Shown piece after piece: positions 43,775 through 56,514 of a stretch of 64,000 nucleotides of DNA. The position numbers were made by a program, and so were the translations under genes. The notes beneath the pieces were generated by a model. That model was not told where the DNA came from. It worked only from the letters and a program-made list of their open reading frames with translations, and made no database searches. Each line of letters starts with the position of its first letter. Positions within the stretch are counted from its first letter, which is position 1. Source of the stretch: Limanda limanda (taxonomy: Eukaryota > Chordata > Actinopteri > Pleuronectiformes > Pleuronectidae); assembly GCF_963576545.1 (NCBI RefSeq), contig NC_083651.1:15485580-15549579 (forward strand), written 5' to 3'.

Positions 43775-46700
43775 TGAAGTCCCAATGGGGCCTTCAACCT
43801 GAAAACACACAAACCCGTAGGGATGAAAATTGAAGCCCCAACTGGGAAGAGTTTTTTGACGATAAAGATTTAGTTTTCGTACGATGTAGGGTTGAATTGA
43901 GTCGGATGTGATGGTTCGGGTCAGGGGACAAGGGACTGCCTCATATAGAGCGCCCCCCTGGGGTTAGTGTGTGTCAAAGTTGACATGTTTTTATATGTAC
44001 ATGTGGACATGTGTGCTCACACAGCAGATGCAGCCAGGCTGTTATGTAATTTCACACTGAACATTGTGTCTCCTGCTGCTGTATTACATTTTCAAAGAGG
44101 AGACAAATCAAAGTGTTGCTAAGAGCTGATGTGTAAAATACCCCAGAATCCTCCATCGTACATCAGTGGACCTACCAGCCTGGCATCAAAAACATGTCTT
44201 TGATCCTTTTTGTTTCAAGAAAGGAAGTAGTTTGCTGTATTCTGTTGTTTGTTTTAGCCTCTTCATACATACATGTCATTTGTCAGTCACTAAAAGCTTC
44301 TGTTGACAGCAGGGGACTGAGAGGCTGTACGTAGGAAACTCAACTCCCACAGCGACAACAATGCAGACAAGGACTGACTAGAAATAGGAAAAATTCCCTC
44401 ACACGACAAAGAAGTAGGAGGCTGAAAATGGGACAACAAATCTGACACGGAGGGAAAGATTTTAGGTCAAAAGGACAATTTACAGACCACGTATTGTAAA
44501 TCTATTCTCTACTTTCTATAACAATCAGAGATCAACACAGGAGACAATACATTTGACAGACCTTTACTATGACAATCCATCATTTAATTTATTGCTAAAG
44601 GTAAAAATAGCCACAAAATCTCACACACACGATCACTTGTAACCACTGAACATCACAGACTTGTAAAGACCCTTGAAACGGGGTGGAATTGTCCTTTAAT
44701 ATGTTTGAACTGCAGCTCTGGTAGCTACAAATGACTGAGTTCAGTCACTTTATTTTTAAAATGGGATTTTTCCATGTGAACCCTCTGCAGTCAGAGTGTC
44801 CGTTTACCTTCATCCACTGTTATTGCTTGTCTTGCCTGATCGTCTGTCCTCGCGTCAAAAACACTGGTGACCCATCACATCCGTATCGGCATGTGTCCGG
44901 TCAGAGGCACTGCGGTGCGTCACTCTCACTCCGACTCCTGTCAGCATCTATCAGTGCCGGCTGTGAGTGGCAGAGACAGGCTTCAGCACAGAGGCCGGGG
45001 GTGCACATGGTTACACCCTGGCCCTGCCTGTTGTCTGCCGGCGACCTCGTCACCGCTCAGTTCAGCTGCCGGTAACTGTACGACAGGGATACGTTGGGAT
45101 TGGTGAATTCAGAAGCCTTTTCCATACAAGCAGGGAGGTTAGAGACGAAGAAGGAGGTGAAATAATACCAAGATTTTACAATTGATTTTGCGCTGATTTT
45201 GTAGGCATCTCTTATGTGCTAATGTCAATGTTGTGCCAAACTGCGGAGATTTCATTCAGGGCTTTTTCATGAGCCAAATGGCTGAAAAGATTAAGATCAC
45301 TAACTGGAGGAGCAGCAATTCACCCAAACAGATCCTCTTTCATCGGCTTCTTTGTCTATTGTGAAAACAGAAGAACTGAGCTGAAGTTCAGTGACTGCTG
45401 TTGATGCTGCGACTCAAATCAGATACCTCAGTTATTACACTGTGTTATAGCATGTACACAGTGTTCCCACTGATGTAGTGTGTGGATTTAGCCCTGTGCG
45501 TCTCTAGCTTCATAACTTCCAGCTTCTTATAGCAAGAAGTTTGGCTGAAGCTTTGTCTCAAATCCCTCTTCAGATACTACATTTACTTGTAGTTCACTGT
45601 GTACTGAGTCTACTCATTGGAGAAGTGTGTGAATTTTGATGGTGTGTTCTCGTGCTGATTTCAAATTGAGCCGTTTTTAGCCTGTTTATGAGAAGTGTCC
45701 ATATGAACTCCCCCTTATAGTGGTAATTACAAACTTACGGCCTCACAATTCACGAGTTGCCGATGTTTTCAGAAACTTTTGCTCATTTGTTTTAATAATG
45801 ACAATTTAAATTTCTCGTTTGTGCTCTCGAGTGCTTTCTTGACAAGTTTGAAAATAAAAAAAATTTGAACTATTCCTTAAGTGCAAAGTGGCTACTTTCA
45901 GCTTGTTAAAGCCACAAAGCAAGAGTTCAGTGAACTTTAGTGTCCTCCCCAGTCACCAGGTCTGAGTCCATTAAAAAAAGAAAAAGGGAGATGTGGTAGA
46001 ATGGGAGATTCCCAGTATGAATGTGCAGCTGACAAAAGAATGACTCAAACATCTTGTGCGAATCCATGACAGGAATAACTGAGGCTGTTTAGACAGCAAA
46101 GGGGGGGGGGGGGGCTACCCAGTGGAAATGTGGTGTTCCTAATAAAGTGCTCACGGGGTGTAAATTAGGGATGCACTGATCCGCTTTTTCACCTCCGATA
46201 CCGATATCTGAGGTTTAGTATCGGCCGATACCGATCCGATACCGATATAAGCATTTCTTTTAGGGTAGCTGCAATCGCGTCACTGGTGTGTGACCCACGG
46301 AAGTTTTTTGCATTTAACATTGCACTGTGTGGCACGAAACTCTCATCCAGCCAGTGTGCTGTTAAACTCAAAAGTGACACGGGGGAAACGTCAGAGCTCC
46401 AGATATCTGTCTTGAAACTCAGAGCTTTGACGTCTTTTATCCTCTCCAATATGTGTTTGGACACTTTAACATGCAGTTCAGGTAGAGCCATATCGGACAA
46501 ATATTTTCGGCTTACCATGTCATACCGTGGCTCAAGGTGGCTAATTAGCAGCAGAAATCCCTTGTCTCCAACAACCGACAGCGGTTGCCCCTCGGAACAT
46601 TCACTTTACAGATGTTGCACCTAGCAGTGGAGCTTGTTGGCTGAGGTAATGTGTAATAGCTCCAGATAGCCGATCCTTTCGCTCGATCCATTTTTATACA

Positions 46701-49700
46701 CTGTAGGCTCCGCACGGCGTGTTGCTTGCGTATGACGTCACTCACAGCGCACAGCATAGAATTACACTGAATAGATCAGCCAATATGGATCGGCCCATTG
46801 TCACCAATACCCGATCTAGAAATTTCTTCCATATCGGTACTGATACCGATACAAATATCGAATCGGTGCATCCCTAGTGTAAATGCTGTAGACAACAAAC
46901 TGAATGGTGGTCTCATTTAAATTGAAATCTTTGTCTCTCTGATATTAGGCTGGTGGTAAGACTCGTGTCAATACTGGAATAAGATCCTCAGTGTAAAGTT
47001 GTATTTTCAGTGGAGGATGTGGAACGAGTCACTCGGGCCACATGTCTCTATTGAACGTGTGAATGAGTCTGTGAACTGTTCAAAGCTTGTTCCGCTCCTT
47101 TCTCACCCCCGTCTTATGGAAAGGGATCTGAACACATTTTTGATGCAGTGGGCACTTTGAATTTCAGATTTTCAGCCTTGGACTTTTTTCAGTAAGGGGA
47201 GGAATTTGTTTCACACGGCATAATTACCCCCAGGGAGATGGTAGCCGGCTGTATTGTTGCTGTAATACATTTGATCCAAGGATGACTGTACAGTGTGTCG
47301 GGTTCAGTTCTCATCTATCTCGTCCATTTTGACATTTCATGGCCGGTGTCTCTGTGGATAGCCTCGCGGTTTGAGGGTAACGTGAAGTAAGGAATTAGTT
47401 CTTATAACCTTCAGAGAATCTAAAAGACACTTAAAATTTAATTCTAAATAGCAGACATCTTTCTGTGGTTGTCGTAGCATGTTCATAAAAGACTACCCAG
47501 AAGTCCCTTTCTGATCTTTCTGAGTTTTTTCTCTGTTCTCTGACTCAGCTGAATTCTTTCCTCTGGCTGAACTGAAGACCTCCCTTAAAATGGGGGCCGT
47601 TGGGAAAAGGCCCATCGCTCTCTCTCTCTTGTCCTGACGACGATGGCTGGAGTCAAATTCAGAGACTCGAGGGCCGCTGGGCTCGGCCGTCCGTCAGCAA
47701 GACCTCTGTGAGTTGATGCATCATGCATTATAGATAAGGCGTATCTGGGTGAGCTCAGATGTGTGTTTGCACTCAGAGTGCTCCAGCGCCGAGCCGAGGG
47801 CTAAAGCGTGACACGCTGCTTGAGCTGTTTGTGTCACGGCACAAACACGACCCGACTCGGTTATTCATTTTGTCGTTTTGCGGCTGGTGTCCACAACCGC
47901 AGAACCTGCTCTGTGTGTGTTCTGTGTTACGGACGAGCCCGGCCCGCTTGCATCAGCCACTGTTGGGTCCAGACACAGTGTGGCCGACACCCTCTATCAC
48001 CGAGGCCAGGGCAGCCTCGGTATCTGTGGCAGCCACCATCTCACACCTTGTGGGACTGCCGCGCTCCTCCTCTGTTATTATGACTATATATAGATCCTCT
48101 CCTTTGCTACCAGATGTCTTTGTGCCTCTGCTCCTGCTATGATGACGCCTAAATGAGCAGCTTAACTTAACTAGGGCAGACTTAACCACATGGGTGTCTG
48201 GACTGACTACTGGAATTCCTCCTGCTATGAGAAAATTTGTCAATTAATCGATTATTAGAGAGACAATTAGTAAGTATTTTGATGATTGGTTAATTATTGG
48301 AATGATTAAACAAATTCACGTTCTAGCTTAAAAAATGGAATGTATTTGGCTTTAACATCTATGAATTATTCCCTAGGCAAATAATCTAAATGTTTTGTGA
48401 AAATCTTTTTTTCTGCGTAATCTTGCTCACAAACAAAAACCCAACTATCCAAAACACAAATTGACAAGGGGGGGGCATAATCTCCTTAGTGGAAAATGTT
48501 GTGGTTAGTCAATAGGCAAAATATTATCACCTTCAGGTATTTTGATCACTAGTCAATCATTAGGAGGATTTTTCTAGTTAAAAATTTCAAAAAATTGCTG
48601 TTTGGAGCTTTGCAAACTGAATGTATTTGGATTTTTTGACTAACTTTGTACTAAACGAATTGGTTCTACAAATTCTACAGACCAAACTAATAATAGAGAA
48701 GAAGATGGAAGATTCATTAATAAAGAAAATCATATTTGGGTCAGCCCCTTGTTAAATTTCTGATAATTATGATGATTAATTTTTTAGCCCTAGCTCCATA
48801 CACAGAGTTCAGGTTTAACATCTTGAACTGTTTGTTTTTTTTCTATAAGAAGAGACATTTGGAGCAGGAAAGTGAAATCTGCTATGAAACAGCAGGTGAT
48901 GGTAGATAACACATGAGTTTGTTAGGTGACCACCGGCCTCAGCAAGAGATTTAAAGTGGGAGATTTGAGTTGCAACCACTTTGTGGGGCAGGAAAGACAG
49001 AAACCAAATGGTACCATTACCTCACCTAAACCCAGAGCCCCCTGTGGCGTCTTCTAAATGGGCACAGCTATAAAAGTGAAGGTTCTGGCTTGCAATCTGC
49101 TTACCTACATCTATGTTCAAGTTCTTTTCTCAGTGACACAGGAAAGGGAATATAAAGTTCTGGGCGAGAGCTGCCCACCACCGGCTAGAAGTGGTCCAAA
49201 AATAGTCGGGAAAATCACGTCCTTACTGTTTTTCATTGACCCCAGGAATGCAGTGAATGAGACTTGGCTGCTGTAGTTTCTCATACGAGTTATCTTTGAA
49301 GCTCAAGGGCAACACACAGAGGAACCTCTGAGATCATCTCCTAAACCCTGGTTGCTCCTTCTCGGCTGGTGAGCCAATCCTGGGAGCAGGACGGGATTGT
49401 GATTAAAGTTCCCTCTGTATAATTTATTCATGACTAGATCAAAGTTGGCTTCCTATTCTCGGCAAGTTTAAGCTTATTTAATGCTGAAACCTGCAGCCCC
49501 TGGCCTGTAAGCAGGGCTCAGGCGGCCCGACCTGGAAGAAGTATGACGCTTGCGTCTTCTTCCCCATGTATACCTGTTACCATAGCGATCAAGGATGAGG
49601 ATGATGTTTTTTCCCCCTTCTATATATAATTTAGAAGCATGTATATATATATATAGCAAAGAGTAAGAACAGGTTTTTAAAACCCCTGATTATGTTGGTG

Positions 49701-52191
49701 GGTGTTCGGTGGTAATAACTGGTTAGATGTGACAACGTGGCTCGGTGTCTTGGTCAGAGACATTTAGACTCAAACGATGGCTCCAGCAGATGGAACACGC
49801 TCCCTCGCTCGCCTCATTCAGAAAAGGATGAAAGAAATAACCTGTTGTTCACCAAAGGATGTGAAGACGCACAATGTGTTATCTCTGCGATGTGTTTGAT
49901 CTTTGTATCTCCTCCGATATGTACAAACGGCCTCCGAGGCTAACCATGTTCCCTGGTATCAAAACCGATGTCGCGATTATATCAGTGAAACAACATCACA
50001 TTTGTTCCTCTAAAATAATTGAGTGCAGAAGTCTATTTAGATCAACTGACCGTCCGCTGTGGCTGTAGTTCCTCAGTGATATGTTGTGACCCAGCTCCAC
50101 AGCACGGAGCTCAAAGCTCAAAAGATTATGGTCACTTCCTGCACTCTGACCCTCCAGGGGCTCAAAGTTATATTATACTACTCATTTCCTGTTGTCTTCG
50201 AGGTCAAAGTTTAGACTTAAGCTGTTTTCAGACGAAGACTCAGGAAAATGTCAGGAGAATTGGGTCCGGGCATTTGCCTTTCACTGATGAAGAACTCAGC
50301 AGGAGGTTCTGCACAGCAGGAAAATCTTCAGACCACTCAGACCGAGTCTTTTGTCGTCCCTGCAACTTGTTGGTACTTTGTCACCAAAATCTCTTGAATC
50401 TTTGTACAAGTTGACATCTTTGTCTGCGTCTTCTACGTGTATAACTGACATATTTAATATTCTTCCAGTCTCGAATCCGACATTGTCCCGCTGTATTCTC
50501 ACTGTGAGCTCACTCAGTTTTACTAAGGGGGCTGGCAGGAAAGGGTCTGGGAAATGTCCAGAGGAAACTGACTTGAACATATACGATCTCACATACTGCT
50601 CCTCCAGAAGATTTCAGGACTTCAGTGCATATCTAAAAACAGCTCTGGTGTATACATGAGGCAGGGTGGGTGGCTTGAAGGCTCAGCACTAAGTGCCTCG
50701 CAGTAAGAAGGTGCCATCCTGGTTCTTTATGTGGAAAGCTGCCTCCCACAGTCAGAGACCAGTCAAAATAGAAACATTTATTTCCGTTTTGGCCATTGAT
50801 CCACCCACAGGCAGCCCACATTTTGCACCCAGCTGAGCTTTTTGGAAATACTTTGCCGAGCGTGTGATTTTTGAAACAGCCAGGGCTGATTTCAGGGTTT
50901 GAAATAGCAGAGGAAACGACACTGAGATGTGATTGTCAACCTTTGCTTAGAACAGCAATTTAACTGCCAAGTCTCTCTGTGGCGGCTTACTTTTTTATTC
51001 TCAACACTTTGAGTTTTCGCAAAAAGAAGAGGGAGGGGGGGGGCTTCCTTCTGCAGTCCAAAGACATTTAGATTGAGTTTGGGTTAGTTGGTGATTCTAA
51101 ACTGAGCATAATTGTTTGTTGGTCCTGTAATACGCTGGCGACCTGTCCAGGGTCCCGTCTCTCACCCAATGTCAGCTGGGATTGGCTCTAGCGCCTCTGC
51201 GATCCTCAGAGAATAAGCTGTACTCAGTAGATGATGGATGGATGCTCAGATTAGGGGAATTAATGTCTAACGGTTAGACAACTGCCTCCCACAGTCAGAG
51301 ACCAGTCAAAATAGAAACATTCCTTTCCGTTTTAGCCATGGATCCACCCACAGGGAGCCCACATTGTGCTCCCTGTGGGTGGATCCATAATATACTTGTT
51401 TAACCTTTCATTAAACACGTATATTAACAATTAATAAACACTTAACAGGGGAGTTAGAGTGAAGTGTAACCAAACTGTTTCAGGTCCGAAATCAGGTTGT
51501 TAAACTGTTGTTATCCAGGGTGACATGCACTTGATGGATATACAATGTGCTACACACATTTTATGGGAATTAAGAATTAAGTTTCCTCCCTGCCTTCTTG
51601 TCCCAAAATGCCCGGCTCACCTAAACAAAGGAAAGCAGGTCAAGAAAATTCTGAAACAAGGTTATGTGCAGTGTCGTCCTTTTTCAGTAGGTTTTAATAC
51701 AAAGTGAAAATTACGGATAATAAAATAATATCATTAACTGAAGGGTTTCCTCATGCAAGTAAATGTTCGTGCAGCAGTGCAATTAAAACCTTCTGAAGCG
51801 TGTAGCAAGTGTCATTGTTGCCAAGTTCTGAAAGAGTAATTGCTTGTTTAACTGTGAAGGCACAAAAAGAAAAAACGCGCTGATTGATTCCATCGCTGCT
51901 CCTCGGCACCAGCTTTAGTTCGGTCGTATTCACGCTTCTGTTTCTGCCCTCAGGTACGAGAAGGTCCCCGTCATCCTGGTGGGGAACAAGGTGGACCTGG
52001 AGAGCGAGAGGGAGGTCTCGGCCAGCGAGGGCCAGGCGCTGGCCGAGGAGTGGGGCTGCCCGTTCCTGGAGACGTCGGCCAAGAGCAAAACCATGGTGGA
52101 CGAACTGTTCGCTGAGATTGTTCGGCAGATGGACTTTGCCGCCCAGCCGGACAAGGATGACCCCTGCTGCTCCTCTTGCAATATACAATAG
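42167..52191 (+). CDS. rap2a: Ras-related small GTPase Rap2a (two spliced exons)
   Basis: Exons 42167-42480 and 51954-52191 join within an Arg codon (AG|G) to give 183 residues, the family length. Visible motifs: P-loop GSGGVGKS (10-17), switch [10 protein letters not shown] (32-40) with the Rap2-specific Phe39, DTAG (57-60) followed by Thr61 typical of Rap proteins, NKVD (116-119), ETSAK (144-148). The C-terminus has Cys176-Cys177 for palmitoylation and ends CNIQ, a farnesyl-type CAAX box of Rap2A (Rap2B ends CVIL). Rap2 acts at recycling endosomes and the plasma membrane through effectors such as TNIK and MINK. The start at 42167 is the family start; no in-frame upstream ATG exists. Donor is AAAAG|GTTTGT and acceptor TGCCCTCAG. 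Confidence 0.96.
43732..43774 (+). repeat. (TG)n microsatellite
   Basis: About 21 TG units with CTG and CG interruptions, in the rap2a intron. Confidence 0.9.
46166..46876 (-). mobile_element. Internally deleted hAT transposon with intact ends
   Basis: The element starts TAGGGATGCACTGATCCG and ends, inverted, with TAGGGATGCACCGATTCG. A perfect 8-bp target duplication, GTGTAAAT, is present at 46158-46165 and 46877-46884. At 711 bp it is far shorter than an autonomous hAT (about 3 kb). Arrays of CCGATAC/GATATCGG lie just inside both ends. The minus strand encodes two pieces of a transposase (see 46189-46757). Confidence 0.9.
46189..46757 (-). pseudogene. hAT transposase remnant (BED finger part joined to middle domain)
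   Basis: Minus-strand frame 46757-46545 carries the first half of a BED zinc finger (SAIWSYY then CNIC). The histidine half is missing. A second frame continues to 46189 with [15 protein letters not shown], the TDIWSSD motif and LTAHWLDE, all typical of hAT transposases. The frame changes between them, as expected if a large internal deletion joined the N-terminus to the central region. The catalytic C-terminal half and dimerisation domain are absent. Confidence 0.85.
48230..48795 (-). repeat. Degenerate teleost repeat (ATTAATTATCG family)
   Basis: AATTAATCGATTATTAGAG near the start and TTAGCCCTAGCTCC near the end are the minus-strand ends of the common fish repeat seen at 26930. Similar blocks at 48240-48360 and 48530-48640 (TTTTGAT-ATTG; GAATGTATTTGG) suggest two nested or tandem copies. 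Confidence 0.5.
50660..51243 (+). repeat. Interrupted teleost retroelement copy (SINE/LINE-like)
   Basis: The head AGTGCCTCGCAGTAAGAAGG (about 50690) and the tail from 51050 (TGCAGTCCAAAGACATTTAG, GCTGGCGACCTGTCCAGGG, CAATGTCAGCTGGGATTGGC, GATGGATGGATG) are the two ends of one very common fish repeat. About 300 bp of other sequence sits between them. Confidence 0.65.
50739..50828 (+). repeat. Local duplication, copy 1
   Basis: CTGCCTCCCACAGTCAGAGA...CATTTATTTCCGTTTTGGCC...CCACCCACAGGCAGCCCACA. About 90 bp, nearly identical to 51282-51370. Confidence 0.85.
51282..51370 (+). repeat. Local duplication, copy 2
   Basis: Repeats copy 1 with a handful of changes (TTCCTTTCC for TTTATTTCC, CATGGATCC for CATTGATCC, GGGAGCCC for GGCAGCCC). 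It ends in the palindrome at 51338-51388. Confidence 0.85.
51338..51388. repeat. Perfect 21-bp inverted repeat with 9-base loop
   Basis: The stem starts ATGGATCCACCCACAGGGAG at 51338 and is answered exactly at 51368-51388; the loop is CCACATTGT. Copy 1 of the duplication lacks the right arm. Confidence 0.95.
51954..52191 (+). CDS. rap2a: rap2a exon 2 coding part
   Basis: Completes Arg105 and encodes residues 106-183, from [20 protein letters not shown] to CCSSCNIQ and TAG. It holds the guanine-specificity motifs NKVD and SAK and the lipidation tail. Confidence 0.96.
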
Positions 52192-53515
52192 CCCCGGGGG
52201 CCTCGAGGAAAAAAGGGCCAGGGAAAAGAAGTCTACTTAGAGGAAGCTACCGCGACAACGCAGCAGAGAGACACACACGCTCAGACATGCACATGCCAAT
52301 TAAACGGAAGTTGAATCCATGGTTGAACGCAATGGATGTTAACTCTACGGAGCAAACAAACTGCTGTGACATGATTAATAATGACGACATGTGAGTAATG
52401 AATATGTTTTGAATGAGGAATGCTGCAAGAGAAATTGACAAGCAACAAAAAGGAAGATGCCCTCGCCTTATTTGACTCTCTTTAGTTGTCGGTTTTTACC
52501 CTTTCATCAGCAAAGAATCTCCTGTCAGGATCTCTACACTTAAACAATGTGATAAGAATGATTTGGTTTTTGTTTTTTTCCCAAGGTTTCGTCTGTTTCG
52601 CACAAAACACCAACATGCATTTTTTTTTTTGTTACCATGAGTAGCTACTGTAAACAGACCCCATAACAGATTTCTGGGATGTTTTTCAAACACGGAGGAG
52701 TGTTTTTAATTTGCAGTATGTAAAATTTAAGTTTCTATTCAACATAGGGCTGAACCAAAGAGGTGAAATGAAAGCACCTCCACTGTCTTATATATATTTT
52801 TTCTTCCTCAGCCGTTTAAAAAAAAAGGAATGGAGAGAAAAAGGTAGATGGGTCAGTGTCTTTCTTGAAACATTAAATTCTTTCCTTTTTCTTCTCACTT
52901 TTGAGATTTAATATTAGGACTCTAGGACGTCTCTTACAGCAGATTGCAACAAAGAGGTCATCTTGTCAGTGTTTGATTCTCTCTACGGACGAACTCTCCA
53001 AACTCCTTTCACAGCATTTAAAGTGAAGCTGCCAACACTTGCCATACGTAACATGTTTCTTTTTATTTTTTCCTCCATTGTCAGTCTAAACTGAGATGCT
53101 CAAGTTGTTCAAATCCATAGTAAGAACTAGTGACGACGGAGGCCGTATTCCTGAGAATAATAAATGGTAGTGTAAATATTTTGTATTGAAAGTGCCAGCT
53201 CCTGTGAAGACACTGACTCAACACGTGGAATTGTCAACTGTATGCATGGCTAGTAAACAAAAACAAAAAAGGACTCTAATCGTTTGAGATTAACATAGGC
53301 TGTGGAAATGTGCAAACCAAACACATACACGTCTGGATCCGGACATTGTCTCAACTGTACATCCACGTTGCCGCGGGAACCTGACTCTCCCGTGTGACCA
53401 TTTTCATTGTTGATTTTATATTTTTTTATGTGACCATTTACTCTTTATTCCCTCTCTGAATGGTGACACTGTTACATTTGACACCTAAACAATAAAAGTG
53501 CGTTCAACACTCAAC
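52192..53515 (+). other. rap2a: rap2a 3' UTR
   Basis: About 1.3 kb of AT-rich non-coding sequence, including T- and A-runs, between the stop codon and the poly(A) signal at 53491. Confidence 0.75.
53491..53496 (+). terminator. rap2a: rap2a polyadenylation signal
   Basis: AATAAA within ACACCTAAACAATAAAAGTG, followed by CA sites at 53505-53515 and a later GTTC/TGTGTTC stretch. Confidence 0.7.
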
Positions 53516-55626
53516 CAAGGCTGCCAGGCTTAAAGTGAAGGATTGACATGTTCATCTCTGTGTTCTATGACTCCATATGATTATTTTCCGCTGCTCTTTC
53601 TCTACACGTCACCCTGATTATGTGGACATTTCCTTTGTGTCACAGAGGCTTTACCAGATTTGTTTGTAGCTTTTTCAGTGAAAAGAAATTTACATTTGGA
53701 CAAAATATATATCTGCCGAGGGAAAAGGACAACAGCAACAACAATTAAAAAAAGTAAGAGTAAAATAAAAAAGGAAGTTCCTATGGTTGTCTGTTCTATT
53801 AGGTTTTTATTACAGTGATAATCCAGAGGGGTTTCTATTCTTGCTTTTCAGATTTTGCACCCAGATGTTACAAATGTCTCAGGAAACGATTAATCATCTG
53901 TGCTAAAGATAACTCCTCTGTTTTCAGCTAATAGACCACAGCTCCTGTGGGTCTCTTTAAAGTGACTAAAACTCATGGGAGAGGCCATGAAAATCCAGAT
54001 TTACTGTCCACTAGAATATGAACAAACATCCTGGTTCTTTTCTCCTTTTTTAGAAAAGACACTTAAAGACAAAAATCCTCTCAGGAAATAGATTGTGGAC
54101 CTCACAGGAACAGCTTGGAAAGGGGGATGGGAAAACTTTTACACAGTAACATGAATATGAACAAACGCTTCATCAATGGACTTTTAAATGAACTGCACTG
54201 TGTCCAGTTCGATTGGACAGGTTTGTCTGTTGCTTTGTGTATTCACTGTTTAAACCCATTAATATAATAGAGCAGGAATATGGTATGGCAAACACTTGAC
54301 TTTGAGGCTCCTGTTTAGAAGCACTAAACAAAGACATAATACATGTTATAAAACACATCATTTAATTGCAAATAGTTATAAAGAAACACTTATATGTAAT
54401 ATATAAATAAATTATCAGCAGTTATAATTTCTCCTTTGAATCCATATTTTATATTAATACAACTGTATTTTACTATTTTATCATTCAATAGATGTTTATA
54501 CATATGACTCCAGTTTAGGGTTGTTATAATACTGTGATTATTTACATTCCTGCGCACTGTCCCATCTGTTTACAACTACATTGTAGTGTGTTATAAACCA
54601 TCTCTCAAATATGTATATGCTACTTATCAATGTCATAAGACATAATGGCATAAAACAAAATGTTGTCCTTGAGAGTTTGTTAATTTAGGTCCAGTGCAGC
54701 CTTGTATCTTGTTTCTTAGCACCGGGCTTTTAAACTTATGTTTCAAAGGGCTGAATGTTGTATAGATAGGTTTTGGTGATGCACCTGAATACAATAATGA
54801 ATGAAAACTATTGAGACCAGGATAGAAACAAATTCATCAATATATCACGAATTATCGCAATAGTCTAAATGTTTATATAATGGATGTTGTAGATACAGAT
54901 TTTTTGAGGAGAGACAGAAATCCTTTGAGCTGTTTACTTGAATTTGGTAAATGGTTTTGAGCTATTTTTAAATGTTATAAACACAATAATTCAATCAAGT
55001 GCTGGTAAAGTGCAGGCGATGTCACAAACATTAAACATAAAGAAGGGGCTTAAAGACTCATAAAATAACTCTAAATCAACTCAAGCTTATCATTTATTGA
55101 TGCATTTTAAGTGACGTGAAAACTGCATTTGCAAAAGTGTATTTTTTATCAACCTCACCCTACAAGCTTTTTTTTAAAGAAATAATTATTTTTTACCAAT
55201 CTTTTAACTCTCAGCCTGTAATTTAAAGTCAGATTGCTGAATCTGATGAAACACAGAACACACTAACTCTGTGCTATCCAGAAATGGGAGAAACATAAAG
55301 CATATTAAGTGAATATATAATGGATTTGGAGTTAATCCCTCATGTCAGTGAGGGTGAGGAACCAGAAATTAGTTTCAAAGACAAAATTATTTTCAGAGAT
55401 TACCTAAGAACAAAGTTGGAGGCTCTATGTTTAGTTTCTTTTTCTCTGGTTTGCCTTTGGACTAGTTTTAGAGATAGTTTTGAATCGCTGATGCAGAGTG
55501 GAAATGGCCTGATTGGGGGTAAAAAACAAGTCAGTTAATAGATCCGGAGATGTGTGTGCCAGCTTCTCCTCTGAGGCGCCTGTCAACATCAACCTCCAGC
55601 CACCTGATGAGAGCCGACTGGTGAAG

Positions 55627-55629
<3 letters not shown>

Positions 55630-55708
<79 letters not shown>
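55630..55708 (+). repeat. (TG)39 microsatellite
   Basis: Uninterrupted TG dinucleotides over about 79 bases. Valine/cysteine-repeat ORFs here are artefacts. Confidence 0.97.
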
Positions 55709-55713
<5 letters not shown>

Positions 55714-56347
55714 TGTGTTTATGCTCTCCTGCTCGCTGAGGTGCTTTATCCACCCTGATGAGACAGAGCCCGATGGTGAGGGGTCTCAGTGGGGTTCATT
55801 AGGAGCCAGCATCCCTGTGGCATCACTCAGTCTTCTGCATAATGTGTTTGTGGTAAATGTGGCACCTTGTTGACCAGTGAGAGAGATTTAATGAGAATGG
55901 ATTACCAGATGCCTTGCAGGAATCAGCTCATAGCTCTGCAGCCTTATCTCCTGGGCTGTTTCTCCTTTTTTTTATGTGTTCTTCACTTCCCCTCTTTCCT
56001 GAAGTCCTTGCAAAGTCATATCAAGAACAACTTCCAAAGAGTGCCACGCTAGGTAGCATCGTGAGTTTCTGAATCCTCAGCAGGGAACAGGCTGTAAAAT
56101 AGAAATAAAGTCAGCTTGAAAACAACCCCTGGGGGTTCCACAGTGCCAGAATATGAATAAAATAGGGGCTGACTCACAGTTACCTGTTCTCGACTCAGCG
56201 GCAGACGTTGCAGCTGTGACACAACACATCGTGTTGGTTCCAGCCGAGATCCTCTACTTCAATATGTCAAATGTCAAGAGGAAAGTGGGAGCAGCATGAA
56301 TCACAACAACACCCTCACCCACAGTGCTACAGACTGCAGCCTGGGGG

Positions 56348-56514
56348 CAGGGCCGGGTCTAGACAGGCATGTATGAGGGGGCAGCCACAAATCTTGAGGG
56401 GGCATTGTGCTTTATTATATTATTATTATTATAAATTGGGATTTAGTTTGAGGGGGCACAACATTTATTTGAGGGGGCCAGGCCCCCTCTTGCCCCTGCC
56501 TAGACCCGGCCCTG
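56348..56514. mobile_element. 167-bp hAT-type MITE with perfect target duplication
   Basis: Ends CAGGGCCGGGTCTAGAC and, inverted, CAGGGCCGGGTCTAGGC. It is flanked by an exact 8-bp repeat, CCTGGGGG, at 56340-56347 and 56515-56522. The interior is GAGGGGGC-rich with a short ATT run and has no frame. Confidence 0.9.

Noticed and set aside
44600..44710. Possible MITE end (GGAATTGTCCTTTAA)
   Set aside because: Only one end seen; no matching inverted end nearby.
46097..46114. Run of about 14 G, possible G-quadruplex
   Set aside because: A single homopolymer run with no other G-tracts in regulatory context; a slippage product is more likely.
55513..55873. Val/Cys repeat ORFs
   Set aside because: Translation of the (TG)n microsatellite.
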